This document shows, one piece after another, positions 18,932 to 26,816 of a stretch of DNA of 64,000 bases (its first letter is position 1; every line of letters begins with the position of its first letter). Origin of the DNA: Natronococcus sp. A-GB1 (lineage in GTDB: Archaea; Halobacteriota; Halobacteria; Halobacteriales; Natrialbaceae); assembly GCF_029688845.1 (NCBI RefSeq), contig NZ_JARUKW010000006.1:1-64000 (forward strand), given 5' to 3'. Both the position numbers and the translations under genes were made by a program. The notes below the pieces were generated by a model that was not told where the DNA came from, searched no databases, and worked only from the letters and a program-made list of their open reading frames with translations.

Positions 18932-19936
18932 ATGACAGACAGAAGCCTTCACCTTCCGGTCGCAGCACAGCCCTCGGTCGACTCGCTCGTCGAACTCGCG
19001 GCGTTCGGCGAGTCCCACGGCTACGAGTACGCCTGGCTCCCCGAGACGTGGGGCCGGGACGCGGTCACCGTCCTGACCGCGATGGCCCGAGAGACCGACG
19101 AGATCGGACTCGGCCCGAGCATCGTCAACGTCTACTCCCGATCGCCAGCGTTGCTCGGCCAGACGATGACGACACTCCAGGAGGTCGCCGACGGACGGCT
19201 TCGGGCGGGGATTGCGCCGAGCGGCCCCGCCGTCATCGAGGGCTGGCACGGGATCGAGTTCGACCGTCCCCTCCGGCGGACCCGCGAGTACCTCGAGATC
19301 ATGCGCGCGGTGATGAGCGGGGAGACGGTCAACTACGACGGTGATATCTTCTCGCTGGCGGGGTTTCGACTGCGCTGTGAGCCCCCGTCCGAACCCGTCC
19401 CGATCGACGCCGCGGGAATGGGACCGAAATCGGTCGAGCTCGCCGGTCGGTTCGCCGACGGCTGGCACGCGATCGTCTTCACCCCCGACGGGCTCGAGGA
19501 CCGTCTCGAGGATCTCCGGCGCGGGATGGAACTCGGTGACCGCGACCCCGAGGACGTCCGCGTCACGCTCTCGGTGACGGCCTGTGCGCTCGAGGACGGC
19601 GATCGCGCCCGCAACCTCGCCCGACAGCACCTGGCGTTCTACGTCGGTGCGATGGGAACGTACTACCGGGAGTCACTCGCCCGGCAGGGGTACGAGGAGG
19701 CGGCCAACGAGATCGCCGCCGCGTGGGCCAGCGGCGAACAGGACCGCGCCGTCGAGCGGATCCCCGACCCACTGCTCGACGACCTCGGTGCTGCGGGAAC
19801 ACCCGAACGCGCCCGCGAGGAACTCGAGAAGTTCGCGGCTATCGATGGCGTCGACGATCTCGCAATCGGGTTTCCTCGCGGCGCCGACCGCAACGAGATC
19901 GAGGCGACGATCGAAGCGCTCGCACCCGACCACTGA
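18932..19936 (+). CDS. F420-dependent LLM-class oxidoreductase
   Basis: This 334-residue luciferase-like TIM-barrel flavin/deazaflavin oxidoreductase shows LPVAAQPSVDSLVELAAFGE, YAWLPETWGRDAVTVL (substrate-site face), IGLGPSIVNVYSRSPALLGQ and GRLRAGIAPSGPAVIEGWHG, the usual F420 LLM pattern. It closely resembles the haloarchaeal NP1902A-type subfamily (TIGR04024, from memory). It transfers hydride between F420H2 and an unknown substrate. The ATG at 18932 is chosen over 18836 because the family N-terminus aligns there. It is monocistronic. Confidence 0.9.
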   Translation: MTDRSLHLPVAAQPSVDSLVELAAFGESHGYEYAWLPETWGRDAVTVLTAMARETDEIGLGPSIVNVYSRSPALLGQTMTTLQEVADGRLRAGIAPSGPAVIEGWHGIEFDRPLRRTREYLEIMRAVMSGETVNYDGDIFSLAGFRLRCEPPSEPVPIDAAGMGPKSVELAGRFADGWHAIVFTPDGLEDRLEDLRRGMELGDRDPEDVRVTLSVTACALEDGDRARNLARQHLAFYVGAMGTYYRESLARQGYEEAANEIAAAWASGEQDRAVERIPDPLLDDLGAAGTPERAREELEKFAAIDGVDDLAIGFPRGADRNEIEATIEALAPDH

Positions 19937-20072
19937 AAGAGCGGACGAGAGCCGTCGCTACGGGGAAGGCGAGGATGGGAACGGACCCGTAGCCGACACG
20001 AGGAGCTGCAAAACTGAGCGGAAATCCCTCGGTGCAGAGATCGATCGCTGCAAGCATCGGGCGCCGGTCCCG

Positions 20073-20402
20073 CTACCGTGACGAGATCCCGTAATCGACG
20101 TGTACTTCGGGTGTGCTCGCTGAGTCGGACATCTCGACGCCATTCCAGTCGACGACGTAAACGTTGGCCATCTGGCCCGAGAAGCGAAACCGCTGGACTC
20201 CGACCTCGATCGTTCCTTCCGCGACGCCGCCCGAGACGACCGTCCCTTCCGCAACGGGATCGTCCGCGAGCATCTCGATCTCGCCGCCGACCGCGATCTC
20301 GAAGTTCGACGGCACCCCGCGGCCGACGATCGTAACCAGATTCGGAAGCCGATCGTCCCGGCTACCGGAAGCGTCGTTCTGCACCGAAGTTTCTGATGAC
20401 AT
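20073..20402 (-). CDS. Conserved haloarchaeal beta-rich protein
   Basis: The 109-residue protein is rich in short beta strands (LPNLVTIVGRGVPSNFEIAV, then GTIEVGVQRFRFSGQMANVYV) and has neither signal peptide nor helix-rich segments. Its acidic composition is haloarchaeal. I do not recognise the family. A promoter-like AGAAAGCTTATGCCG on the minus strand lies with its TATA part 25-29 nt before the ATG at 20402, supporting this start and a leaderless transcript. Confidence 0.65.
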   Translation of the reverse strand: MSSETSVQNDASGSRDDRLPNLVTIVGRGVPSNFEIAVGGEIEMLADDPVAEGTVVSGGVAEGTIEVGVQRFRFSGQMANVYVVDWNGVEMSDSASTPEVHVDYGISSR

Positions 20403-20423
20403 AATTCCATAAGTTGAGCATTC

Positions 20424-20438
20424 CGGCATAAGCTTTCT
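20424..20438 (-). promoter_or_regulatory. BRE/TATA promoter of the gene ending at 20402
   Basis: Read on the minus strand this is AGAAAGCTTATGCCG, a purine BRE-like GAAA followed by a CTTATG TATA element. Spacing to the ATG at 20402 is right for leaderless initiation. The same 12-mer core AGAAAGCTTATG occurs again at 21584-21598. Confidence 0.5.
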
Positions 20439-20666
20439 TGTATAATAAAAAGCAGCTCAAAATTAAATACAACGTTTCGAGCGGAACGGTCTCGGAAACC
20501 TCAGTCGTGGTTACTTCGCCCTCTAGGCCGTATATCGGCTGCTATCGGAAGACTGTTCATCGTACATCATAATAAGGATTTCTGATACTGAGCTGCGGGT
20601 GAGGCGTCCCCGGTGTCGCGTCACCGACCGATGGTGGGCCGTCTCGAGGGGCGAATATAGGCACGA

Positions 20667-21359
20667 TCACTCGATCGGGAGCGGAGTCGTCTCGATGCAC
20701 CCTCGCCGTCCGTCTAGCACGTCGAACCGCTCCCCCCGTCGGCGCTCGAGCCAGTGTAGCAGTCGCTCGGCCCACTCGAGTTTGCGGGCCTTCGTCGGGT
20801 CGACGGACGGGTCGTCGAACGTCCAGCCGACGAACCGGAGTCGGGCGGCTCCGAGGTGGTCCGCGAGAAAGGCGGCCCGATCGCCGTCGGTAAAGCCGCC
20901 GGGATTCCGAACCGAACCGCGGGGCGCGACCTGCGTCGTCGGCAGGAGCCACTCGCCGCGACAGTCGGGTACGACGGCCCGGAGCTGCGGGACGTTGTCG
21001 CCGTGGGCGTGAACCGCGGCCGGTGTTTCCCGCTCGGTCAACCGCCTGACGGTGTCGGGGTTCTTGTCGAGATCGGTGACCATGCAGTCGACGCCGACGC
21101 CGGCTTCGAGAAGGGTGTCGGCGGCCGTCGAGGCGGCGAAGACGACGTCGGCCTCGCGGGCGTCGTCGAGTTCGTCCGACAGGTTCGGGCCGGCCCCCGC
21201 AATCGCGACGGTCGCTCCGTCAGCTGCGTCGAGTCGCTTGAGGTCGAACGGCTCCGTGAGTGAGGCCAGGACGTCCCGTGCGCGCTCGTCGCCGTTGCGG
21301 TCGTAGCCGAAATCACGGCGAATCGCCTCGTACACCGGTTCCCACTCGTCGAACTCCAT
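20667..21359 (-). CDS. mptE: 6-hydroxymethyl-7,8-dihydropterin pyrophosphokinase, MptE type
   Basis: Archaeal MptE (DUF115 family) pyrophosphorylates 6-hydroxymethyl-dihydropterin, replacing bacterial FolK in folate or methanopterin-type cofactor synthesis. The 230-residue protein shows the nucleotide-site loop ATVAIAGAGPNLSDEL, then DVVFAASTAADTLLEAGV and the conserved VDCMVTDLDKNPDTV motif, and a later HAHGDNVPQLR segment. Its neighbour on the same strand is a DHPS-like gene, which would use the product, so the two form a pterin pathway pair. A 342-nt gap separates them, with its own promoter-like element. Confidence 0.9.
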   Translation of the reverse strand: MEFDEWEPVYEAIRRDFGYDRNGDERARDVLASLTEPFDLKRLDAADGATVAIAGAGPNLSDELDDAREADVVFAASTAADTLLEAGVGVDCMVTDLDKNPDTVRRLTERETPAAVHAHGDNVPQLRAVVPDCRGEWLLPTTQVAPRGSVRNPGGFTDGDRAAFLADHLGAARLRFVGWTFDDPSVDPTKARKLEWAERLLHWLERRRGERFDVLDGRRGCIETTPLPIE

Positions 21360-21378
21360 ACGCGTACTCTACGCTGCT

Positions 21379-21426
21379 GGCGTATGTGTCTGTGCGTTCC
21401 ACTGATGGCGTATGTGTCTGTGCGTT
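21379..21426. repeat. 20-bp direct repeat, two copies 28 bp apart
   Basis: GGCGTATGTGTCTGTGCGTT occurs at 21379-21398 and again at 21407-21426, separated by 8 nt, just upstream of mptE. A degenerate third copy (CTGTATCCGTGCGTT) follows near 21440. The period is close to three helical turns, so two proteins bound here would sit nearly on the same face. It may be an operator or simply a duplicated segment. Confidence 0.6.
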
Positions 21427-21512
21427 TCGCTGCCACTATCTGTATCCGTGCGTTCGACGGAGATTGGCGTCGTCACTGGTCGACGTAACGACACAATAAT
21501 TCCGTGTTGTGG

Positions 21513-21558
21513 GCCGGGCGTCGCCTCCAAAGTACCCCTACCCGGGAGACCGCCCGGC
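21513..21558 (-). promoter_or_regulatory. Structured leader of mptE (long-range hairpin)
   Basis: GCCGGGCG at 21513-21520 pairs exactly with CGCCCGGC at 21551-21558 across a 30-nt interior. The structure would lie at the very 5' end of a minus-strand transcript starting near 21562 from the promoter at 21584-21598. About 200 nt of leader would remain before mptE. It could be a regulatory leader or a small RNA. Confidence 0.35.
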
Positions 21559-21583
21559 GTCCATCACGTCCTTTCGGAGCCTC

Positions 21584-21598
21584 CGACATAAGCTTTCT
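21584..21598 (-). promoter_or_regulatory. BRE/TATA promoter-like element upstream of mptE
   Basis: On the minus strand this reads AGAAAGCTTATGTCG, sharing the 12-mer AGAAAGCTTATG with the promoter at 20424-20438. It lies between the DHPS-like gene and mptE. No start codon follows at the usual distance. Confidence 0.45.
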
Positions 21599-21701
21599 CT
21601 TGACTTACCAGTTCGATTGAACGGCTCCGAACGGACCGATACCGTCCCCTCTCCCGCGAGAATCGCGTCGAAACCGCCGAACGCCGAACGGTCCGTGCTC
21701 C

Positions 21702-22571
21702 TCAGTCGGTCCGCCCGCCGAACGCGTCGGCGATCACGGCCGCGTCCTGCGTCTCCGCCACGTCGTGCGTTCGGACGACGTCGGCGCCGCGTTCGATCGC
21801 CATTGCCGTTGCGGCCAGACTCGCCGGGAGGCGGTCCTCGGTCTCCCGGCCGACGAGATCGCCGAGGAAGTTCTTCCGGTTGATCGAGACCAGTATCGGT
21901 CGCTCGAGGGCCCGAAACTCCGCCAGCCGACGGAACGTCTCCCGGTCGTCCTCGAGCGTCTGGGCCTCGCTCCAGCCGCCGAAGGCGGGATCGACGATCG
22001 TCCTGTCGGTGAGCCCGTTCTGTTTCAGCGCCTCGTACACCTGATCGACGTACTCCGCACGTTCGGCCCACTCCGGGGACTTCCGGGTGGCCCAGTCGGT
22101 TTCCTCGACCGCGCCGGGACGTTCGAGGTAGGGTGGGCTTGCCATCTTCCCGACGGCGGCGTCGTGGGCCTCGCAGACGGCCGGCATCTGCGGATCCGCG
22201 AACCCGCAGATGTCATTGACCATGTCGAACCCCCGCTCGAGGGCCGCGTCTGCAACCTCGTGATACCGGGTTTCGATCGAAAAAACCGCCTCGCCCTCGA
22301 CGCGGTCGATCGTCTCGCAGGCGACGTGGAGCCGCTCGAGTTCCTCCTCTGCCGGCAGCACCTCGAAACGCTTGTTCGCCGACTCGAGGCCGACGTCGAC
22401 GATGTCGGCACCCTCGCCGATCAGTTCCTCGTCTACGTATCGGGCCGCCTCGCCGGGGTCGTCGTAGACGCTCGGATCGTACGGCGACTCCTCGCTGACG
22501 TTCAAGACGCCCATGATCCGGGTCGGGTAGCCGTTGCCGATCCCGAGTCCGGCCGCGTCGACGCTATCCAT
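21702..22571 (-). CDS. Dihydropteroate synthase-like protein
   Basis: The 289-residue TIM barrel is related to dihydropteroate synthase, which joins pterin pyrophosphate to p-aminobenzoate or an analogue. Recognisable segments are RIMGVLNVSEESPYD (DHPS: GILNVTPDSFSDG), ADIVDVGLESANKRF, TIVDPAFGGWSEAQ, ISINRKNFLG (DHPS SRK) and ADVVRTHDVAETQDA (RxHDV). Several positions differ from bacterial FolP, so the acceptor may differ. Haloarchaea usually also have a FolP-FolC fusion elsewhere. The ATG at 22571 is preferred over 22604. The neighbour mptE supports a pterin role. Confidence 0.8.
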   Translation of the reverse strand: MDSVDAAGLGIGNGYPTRIMGVLNVSEESPYDPSVYDDPGEAARYVDEELIGEGADIVDVGLESANKRFEVLPAEEELERLHVACETIDRVEGEAVFSIETRYHEVADAALERGFDMVNDICGFADPQMPAVCEAHDAAVGKMASPPYLERPGAVEETDWATRKSPEWAERAEYVDQVYEALKQNGLTDRTIVDPAFGGWSEAQTLEDDRETFRRLAEFRALERPILVSINRKNFLGDLVGRETEDRLPASLAATAMAIERGADVVRTHDVAETQDAAVIADAFGGRTD

Positions 22572-22712
22572 ACCCGGCCCTGAGAAAGCGAAGTAAAAAG
22601 GCATCGCGGTCCCGGCGAACGACGCGGTCGGGGTGTTACGGTCCCGAAGAGGAGAACGGACGACGAACGCGGTTCCGAGGAGAGCAACGAGCTGCCGACG
22701 CCGATCGGTCGC

Positions 22713-23942
22713 CTACGAATCGTCCTCGAGGGGAGCCAGCCGCGAGTCCCGCAGCAGGACCTTCTTGACGATGACGGGGTTCTCGAGCAGGCGGTGTTTC
22801 GCGTGAGCGCCTCGTCCGCGCCCGCGACCCTCACGCTCGGACTGGATAACGTTCAAAAAGTTCTGCTCCTGGAGAATTTCCTGGACCCGTCGCTCCGAGA
22901 GAACGTCGAAGCCTAGCCGACGGGCGACCTCCTTGTACTGGTTGTAGATGATCTTCGTCGGAAACTCCTTTTCCGTGCTGTTCTCGGTCAGAATCGTCAG
23001 CGAGTAGAGGATCGCCTTCGCCTGCTGGGGCGAGCCCTCGATGAGTTCGTTGAACCGGTCGGCCTCGGTCTTCTCCTTGGCGTCGCGAACGTGGTCGGCG
23101 GTGACGCGGTCGGCGTTCTGTTTCTTCGCGATGCGGCCTGCGTTCCGGAGAATGTCGATCGCCTTGCGCGCGTCGCCGTGTTCCTGGGCTGCGAGGGCGG
23201 CCGTCAGCGGGATCACGTCGCCCGAGAGCACCCCGTCGTGGAAGGCGTCTCGGCGTTTCTCGAGAATTTCGACGAGCTGGTTGGCGTCGTACGGCGAGAA
23301 GACGAGCTCGTCCCGCGAAAGGCTCGATTTGACCCGCTCCGAGAGGTGATCGGGGAAGTCGATCTTGTTCGAGATGCCGATGATACCGATGCTCGAGTCC
23401 GAGATCCGTCGGTTCTCGCCCGCGCGCGAGAGCTTTCGGAGCACCTCGTCGTCCTCGAGCATATCGATCTCGTCTAAGATGACGATCGTGACGTCGGTAC
23501 AGCGGTCGACGGCCTGCCAAAGCCGCTTGTAGTAGTCGCCGGTCCCCAGCCCGCGATCGGGAACGGTGATCCCGCTCTGTTCGGGATCGTTGACCAGCTG
23601 GGCGATCGTCTTGACGATCGAGGCCTCGGTGTTCTGTTCGCCACAGTCGATGAAGGCGTAGTTGACCGTGACGTCGTCGCGTTTGGCCTCCGAGATCACC
23701 CGCTTCGCCACCGACCTCGAGATCAGGGACTTGCCGGTTCCGGTCTTGCCGAAAATAAAGAGATGGTTGGGCTCGCTGCCGAATATCGCGGGGTTCAGGG
23801 CGTCCGCAACGCGTTGCATCTGCTCATCGCGACCGACGATCCGGTCCGGACCGGGCAGGTGCGTGATCTCGAGCAGCCGCTCGTCGGCGAAGATCGGATC
23901 GTCGTATCGGAAGAGCGGATCGCGGTCGTCGTTCGCGGACAT
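22713..23942 (-). CDS. orc1: Orc1/Cdc6 replication initiator
   Basis: This 409-residue AAA+ initiator binds origin recognition boxes and loads the MCM helicase. It has a Walker A (FGKTGTGKS), Walker B (TIVILDEIDML), sensor 1 (GISNKIDF), sensor 2 region (HGDARKAIDILRNAGRIA) and a C-terminal winged helix from about residue 310 (YNQYKEVARRLGFDVLSERR). The start RDPLFRYDDPIFADERLLEI resembles the main chromosomal Orc1 of haloarchaea, from memory. It is transcribed away from the adjacent origin, whose boxes begin 50 nt from its start codon, so autoregulation through these boxes is likely. A TATA-like CTTTATTTC lies about 30 nt upstream on the minus strand. Confidence 0.96.
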   Translation of the reverse strand: MSANDDRDPLFRYDDPIFADERLLEITHLPGPDRIVGRDEQMQRVADALNPAIFGSEPNHLFIFGKTGTGKSLISRSVAKRVISEAKRDDVTVNYAFIDCGEQNTEASIVKTIAQLVNDPEQSGITVPDRGLGTGDYYKRLWQAVDRCTDVTIVILDEIDMLEDDEVLRKLSRAGENRRISDSSIGIIGISNKIDFPDHLSERVKSSLSRDELVFSPYDANQLVEILEKRRDAFHDGVLSGDVIPLTAALAAQEHGDARKAIDILRNAGRIAKKQNADRVTADHVRDAKEKTEADRFNELIEGSPQQAKAILYSLTILTENSTEKEFPTKIIYNQYKEVARRLGFDVLSERRVQEILQEQNFLNVIQSEREGRGRGRGAHAKHRLLENPVIVKKVLLRDSRLAPLEDDS

Positions 23943-23993
23943 TGCAGTACACCGTCCCTTCCCACCGAACTGAAATAAAGGTATGGAGATTGG

Positions 23994-24010
23994 TCGCGGA
24001 TGTAAAACGG
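23994..24010 (+). repeat. Origin recognition box, partial
   Basis: TCGCGGATGTAAAACGG matches the core of the complete boxes with two extra A residues and no C-run. It lies 52 nt from the orc1 start codon and could serve autoregulation. Confidence 0.6.
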
Positions 24011-24115
24011 GTTCGTGGGGCGTTCTGGACGGTGTTTTGAGAGTGTGCGCTCGCTTCTACCGATATCGCCGTCCTCGCGCTTGTGAGCGGGTAGATGCGT
24101 GAGAACTTCCGACGG

Positions 24116-24139
24116 GCACCCCCCTCGCGGATGTAACGG
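24116..24139 (+). repeat. Origin recognition box 1 (plus orientation)
   Basis: A C-run (CACCCCC) is followed by CTCGCGGATGTAACGG. It matches the box at 24286 at nearly every position. Confidence 0.8.
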
Positions 24140-24285
24140 GTTCCAAGCGCGTCTCCCCCGCGGAAACTGCTGGTGGCTCTTCTAACCGAGCCGAGGGTCC
24201 GAAACTGAAAACCGAGTATCGTCGTTCCAGGGTCCAGAGGTCGGTATGTCGACGTTTGCGTAACCTATCAGCCGATTCGCTCGGG

Positions 24286-24313
24286 ACACACACCCCCGTC
24301 GCGGATGTAACGG
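24286..24313 (+). repeat. Origin recognition box 2 (plus orientation)
   Basis: ACACACACCCCC is followed by GTCGCGGATGTAACGG. This is the longest box, and it serves as the reference for the others. Confidence 0.85.
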
Positions 24314-24380
24314 CAAACAGGTGGGGGGGGTCTCGAGCTGAGAGCCGAAAATCGCCCGCTCTTCTCGCTGAGAGAGAAGA

Positions 24381-24404
24381 TTTACAGCCGCGACGGAGGT
24401 GTGT
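24381..24404 (-). repeat. Origin recognition box 3 (minus orientation)
   Basis: On the minus strand this is ACACACCTCC then GTCGCGGCTGTAAA. It is inverted relative to boxes 1 and 2, as in known archaeal origins. Confidence 0.8.
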
Positions 24405-24433
24405 AACCAAACAGAACCCCCACGCTCGTTCAG

Positions 24434-24458
24434 CGTTACAAACGCGAGGGGGGTGTGT
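24434..24458 (-). repeat. Origin recognition box 4 (minus orientation)
   Basis: On the minus strand this is ACACACCCCC then CTCGCGTTTGTAACG, with the GGATGT core changed to TTTGT. It has the same orientation as box 3, 30 nt further right. Confidence 0.75.
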
Positions 24459-24639
24459 CCCCTCCGACCGTCGCGTTCGATCGGAATGACCTCCTCGAGC
24501 CCGCTCCAGCCGTCGGCTACGGGGGAAAACAAACGAGAGCGAGGAGACCCTCTTCGGGTTGCAAGCGGCGGATCGGAAGGTGACACTCGAGTTGAATGAG
24601 GCCTCAGAGCGTGAAGGCGGGACGTCCCTCCTCTTTCCT

Positions 24640-24835
24640 CCTTACTAGACTAGTACTCTACTCTACTACTACACAACCAATACAATCAACACAGACAACA
24701 CAGATAGCACAGACGGCACAAACTACATCTAACCCACCTATGGTACCTATCGTAGCTATTTCAAACCGCCTGCCATTTGTGACTATAGTAGGTATTGTAA
24801 CTATTGTAGCTAACCCATCCATTCCAAGCGAGTGA
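24640..24835. other. AT-rich, strand-asymmetric segment (candidate unwinding element)
   Basis: The plus strand from about 24645 to 24760 is almost free of G and has nearly no CpG, made of CTACTAC, ACACAAC and CAACACAGA type runs. The following 70 nt carry repeats around TATTGTAACTATTGTAGC. This composition is unique in the chromosomal part of the window and sits next to the inverted origin boxes. An open frame through it encodes only low-complexity Thr/Gln/Ile sequence and is not a gene. Confidence 0.6.
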
Positions 24836-25083
24836 GTGTCCGATCGGTAGTGGGGCCCGACGAATTCCGATACGGAGTCTTCAACACGGCTCGGCCGGCC
24901 GAACCGACGTCGCCTCAAGGGCAGTTCTCGAGCCACCTCCCGCCTCGAGGTGCGTTCGGGACCAGTCGACTTTTGCAAGCGGCCTCGCTACCGACGGTAT
25001 GAACCTTCGCTTCCGTCCTCTCCCTCGAGTCGACGACCGGTCCCGAGGACGCCGAGACAGCCTCCACCAGCGACGTCCGATCC

Positions 25084-25866
25084 ATGACTGAACCAGCCGA
25101 GACGAACACGGATGATCCGAACGCGACCCCCGCCGACCGAACGCCGCCGGCAGTCGCCATTGTCGACGCTGAGACCCCGGGAAACGTCGGCACCATCGCC
25201 CGCGCGATGAAGAACTTCGGTTTCGAGGACCTCCTGCTCGTCGATCCGCCGGAGCTGGATCCCGACGGCGAGGCGTACGGGTTTGCAGGGCAGGCTCGAG
25301 AGGATATCCTCCCGAATGCGACCGAGCTATCGTTCGGCGAGCTCGCCGAGAGCTATCACACGATCGGCTGTACCGCGGTCACGAACGAGGACGACCGAAG
25401 TCACATGCGCTATCCTTACTCGACGCCGGCCGACTTAGCCGAGCGACTGCCGACCGTCGAGGCGTCGACGGCGCTAGTCTTCGGTCGCGAGCGGGTCGGG
25501 CTCACCAACGAGGAGCTCGCGCGGATCGACGAGGTCTGCGCGATTCCCGCAAGCGAGGACTACCCCGTACTGAACCTCGGTCAGGCCGCGACGGTGACGC
25601 TGTACGAACTCCGTACGCTCACGCTTCCCGCTGATGGAACGCAGCTACCCGACCTCGAACGCACCCGAGCACCGGAGCCGACGCTCGATCGGCTCTACGA
25701 CCAGTGGGGTGCCCTGCTCGAGGAGCTCAACCATCCCGACGAAAAACGCGACAAGACGATGCGGATGCTCCGGCGAGTGTTCGGCCGCGCGGATCTAACC
25801 GAACGCGAGGCGAACACGCTGCTCGGGATCCTCCGCAGGGCGACGGAGCGCCCCGCCGAAGACTGA
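25084..25866 (+). CDS. trmJ: SpoU/TrmJ-family RNA methyltransferase
   Basis: This 260-residue SPOUT enzyme probably 2'-O-methylates tRNA position 32, as archaeal TrmJ does. Motif 1 is ETPGNVGTIARAMKNFGF, motif 2 is ALVFGRERVGLTNEE, and motif 3, the knotted SAM site, is YPVLNLGQAATVTLYEL. A C-terminal helical extension follows (NHPDEKRDKTMRMLRRVFGR) as in TrmJ. The first 20 residues are an acidic tail. It lies immediately right of the replication origin and is transcribed away from it. Confidence 0.92.
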   Translation: MTEPAETNTDDPNATPADRTPPAVAIVDAETPGNVGTIARAMKNFGFEDLLLVDPPELDPDGEAYGFAGQAREDILPNATELSFGELAESYHTIGCTAVTNEDDRSHMRYPYSTPADLAERLPTVEASTALVFGRERVGLTNEELARIDEVCAIPASEDYPVLNLGQAATVTLYELRTLTLPADGTQLPDLERTRAPEPTLDRLYDQWGALLEELNHPDEKRDKTMRMLRRVFGRADLTEREANTLLGILRRATERPAED

Positions 25867-25999
25867 ACGTCGCTTGCGCTCCGAGAACGGATCGGTGAGT
25901 CTGACTTCTTCCCACAACTGAAGTCGTAGACTTTCCCCTCGAGTCTCAGATGCAAATCGATCGGAGGGTCGCGGTTCTGCGGATTCGCGGTTCGCGGCT

Positions 26000-26698
26000 C
26001 TATCGATCCGAAAGCGCCTTTGTGGGCTTCCGATCCGAGACGCGTTCTACCGGGGCCGGCGCGTAGCCGCCATCCTCGGTAATCGTTCCCGTCCATCCGC
26101 AGTCCGGGCAGGCCACCAGCCCCTGTCCGTCGACGAGCCGTTCGCCGCAGTCGGGACAGTCGTTTGATCGCGGCGACGGTGCCGTCTCGGCGCCGGTGTC
26201 ATCGCGCTCGAGACCGTTCGCCTCCACGTCGCTACCCTCGCCGATACCGATCGGAGCCGCCGATACGAGACCCTCGCCACACCGGATGCGGGCGATCACG
26301 TCCTCGGTCGTGATCGTCTCGTCGTCCGTCGAGTGTGGGTAGACGGCGACCAGTTCGTCGTCGGCGTAACATTCGAGACACAGCAGCGGGGTCACGAGGA
26401 CCTCGCGACGCTCGTCGGTCACCTGCGAGGTCGTGGTTCGGATCCGAAACGGCGGCCGGATCGAGACGTTTCGTCGGTCGGCCCACTGTTCGAACCGGTC
26501 GTACGTCTCGAGGACCTCCTGGTAGGGACTGTTCTCGGAGAGTCCCACCTCCTTGGGCCAGCTTCGTACCAGCAGTTCGTCGATCGTTCCCTCCTCCTCG
26601 CAGGCGCGCAAGCTCTCGACCTGACTGTCGACGGGCTCGAGCAACAGCGGCGCCCGGACGTGACATACCACCGTTAGTGTTCGTGTCTGTGCGTTCAT
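26000..26698 (-). CDS. Conserved haloarchaeal protein with C-terminal zinc ribbon
   Basis: The 232-residue protein begins TLTVVCHVRAPLLLEPVDSQ and has an alpha/beta N-terminal half (ESLRACEEEGTIDELLVRSW; YQEVLETYDRFEQWADRR). A variable linker follows, then a CPDC-x(n)-CPDCGW zinc ribbon at about residues 180-205. Databases label relatives as HTH-containing haloarchaeal proteins, which I recall but cannot verify. It may be a regulator. It is monocistronic, with a TATA-like CGTATAAACC (GGTTTATACG on the minus strand) near 26740. Confidence 0.65.
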   Translation of the reverse strand: MNAQTRTLTVVCHVRAPLLLEPVDSQVESLRACEEEGTIDELLVRSWPKEVGLSENSPYQEVLETYDRFEQWADRRNVSIRPPFRIRTTTSQVTDERREVLVTPLLCLECYADDELVAVYPHSTDDETITTEDVIARIRCGEGLVSAAPIGIGEGSDVEANGLERDDTGAETAPSPRSNDCPDCGERLVDGQGLVACPDCGWTGTITEDGGYAPAPVERVSDRKPTKALSDR

Positions 26699-26816
26699 AC
26701 TGGATCCCCTCTCTCGTGTGAGCTAGCCGACGTTATTTCGTATAAACCTTTGTGGAGGTGTTTCTCGAGGCATTCGGTACCACTTAACGTAGAAGTTCGT
26801 CGTCAGCGGCGAGTCC

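Larger units (their letters stand above)
23990..24840. other. Chromosomal replication origin (oriC, orc1-linked)
   Basis: This is a non-coding stretch of more than 1.1 kb between orc1 and trmJ. It contains five copies of an element with core TCGCGGATGTAACGG joined to a C-run (G-string on the other strand). Three copies are in plus and two in minus orientation, facing each other across about 70 bp. A G8 run (24321-24330) lies between them. To the right, 24640-24835 is AT-rich with strong strand asymmetry and suits a duplex-unwinding element. ORBs with a G-string next to orc1 are the established layout of haloarchaeal oriC1. No transcript-encoding frame here looks real. Confidence 0.85.

Noticed and set aside
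24596-24835. 79-codon plus-strand frame in the origin
   Set aside because: It encodes only low-complexity Thr/Gln/Ile sequence from the G-poor strand of the origin's AT-rich segment; no start signal.
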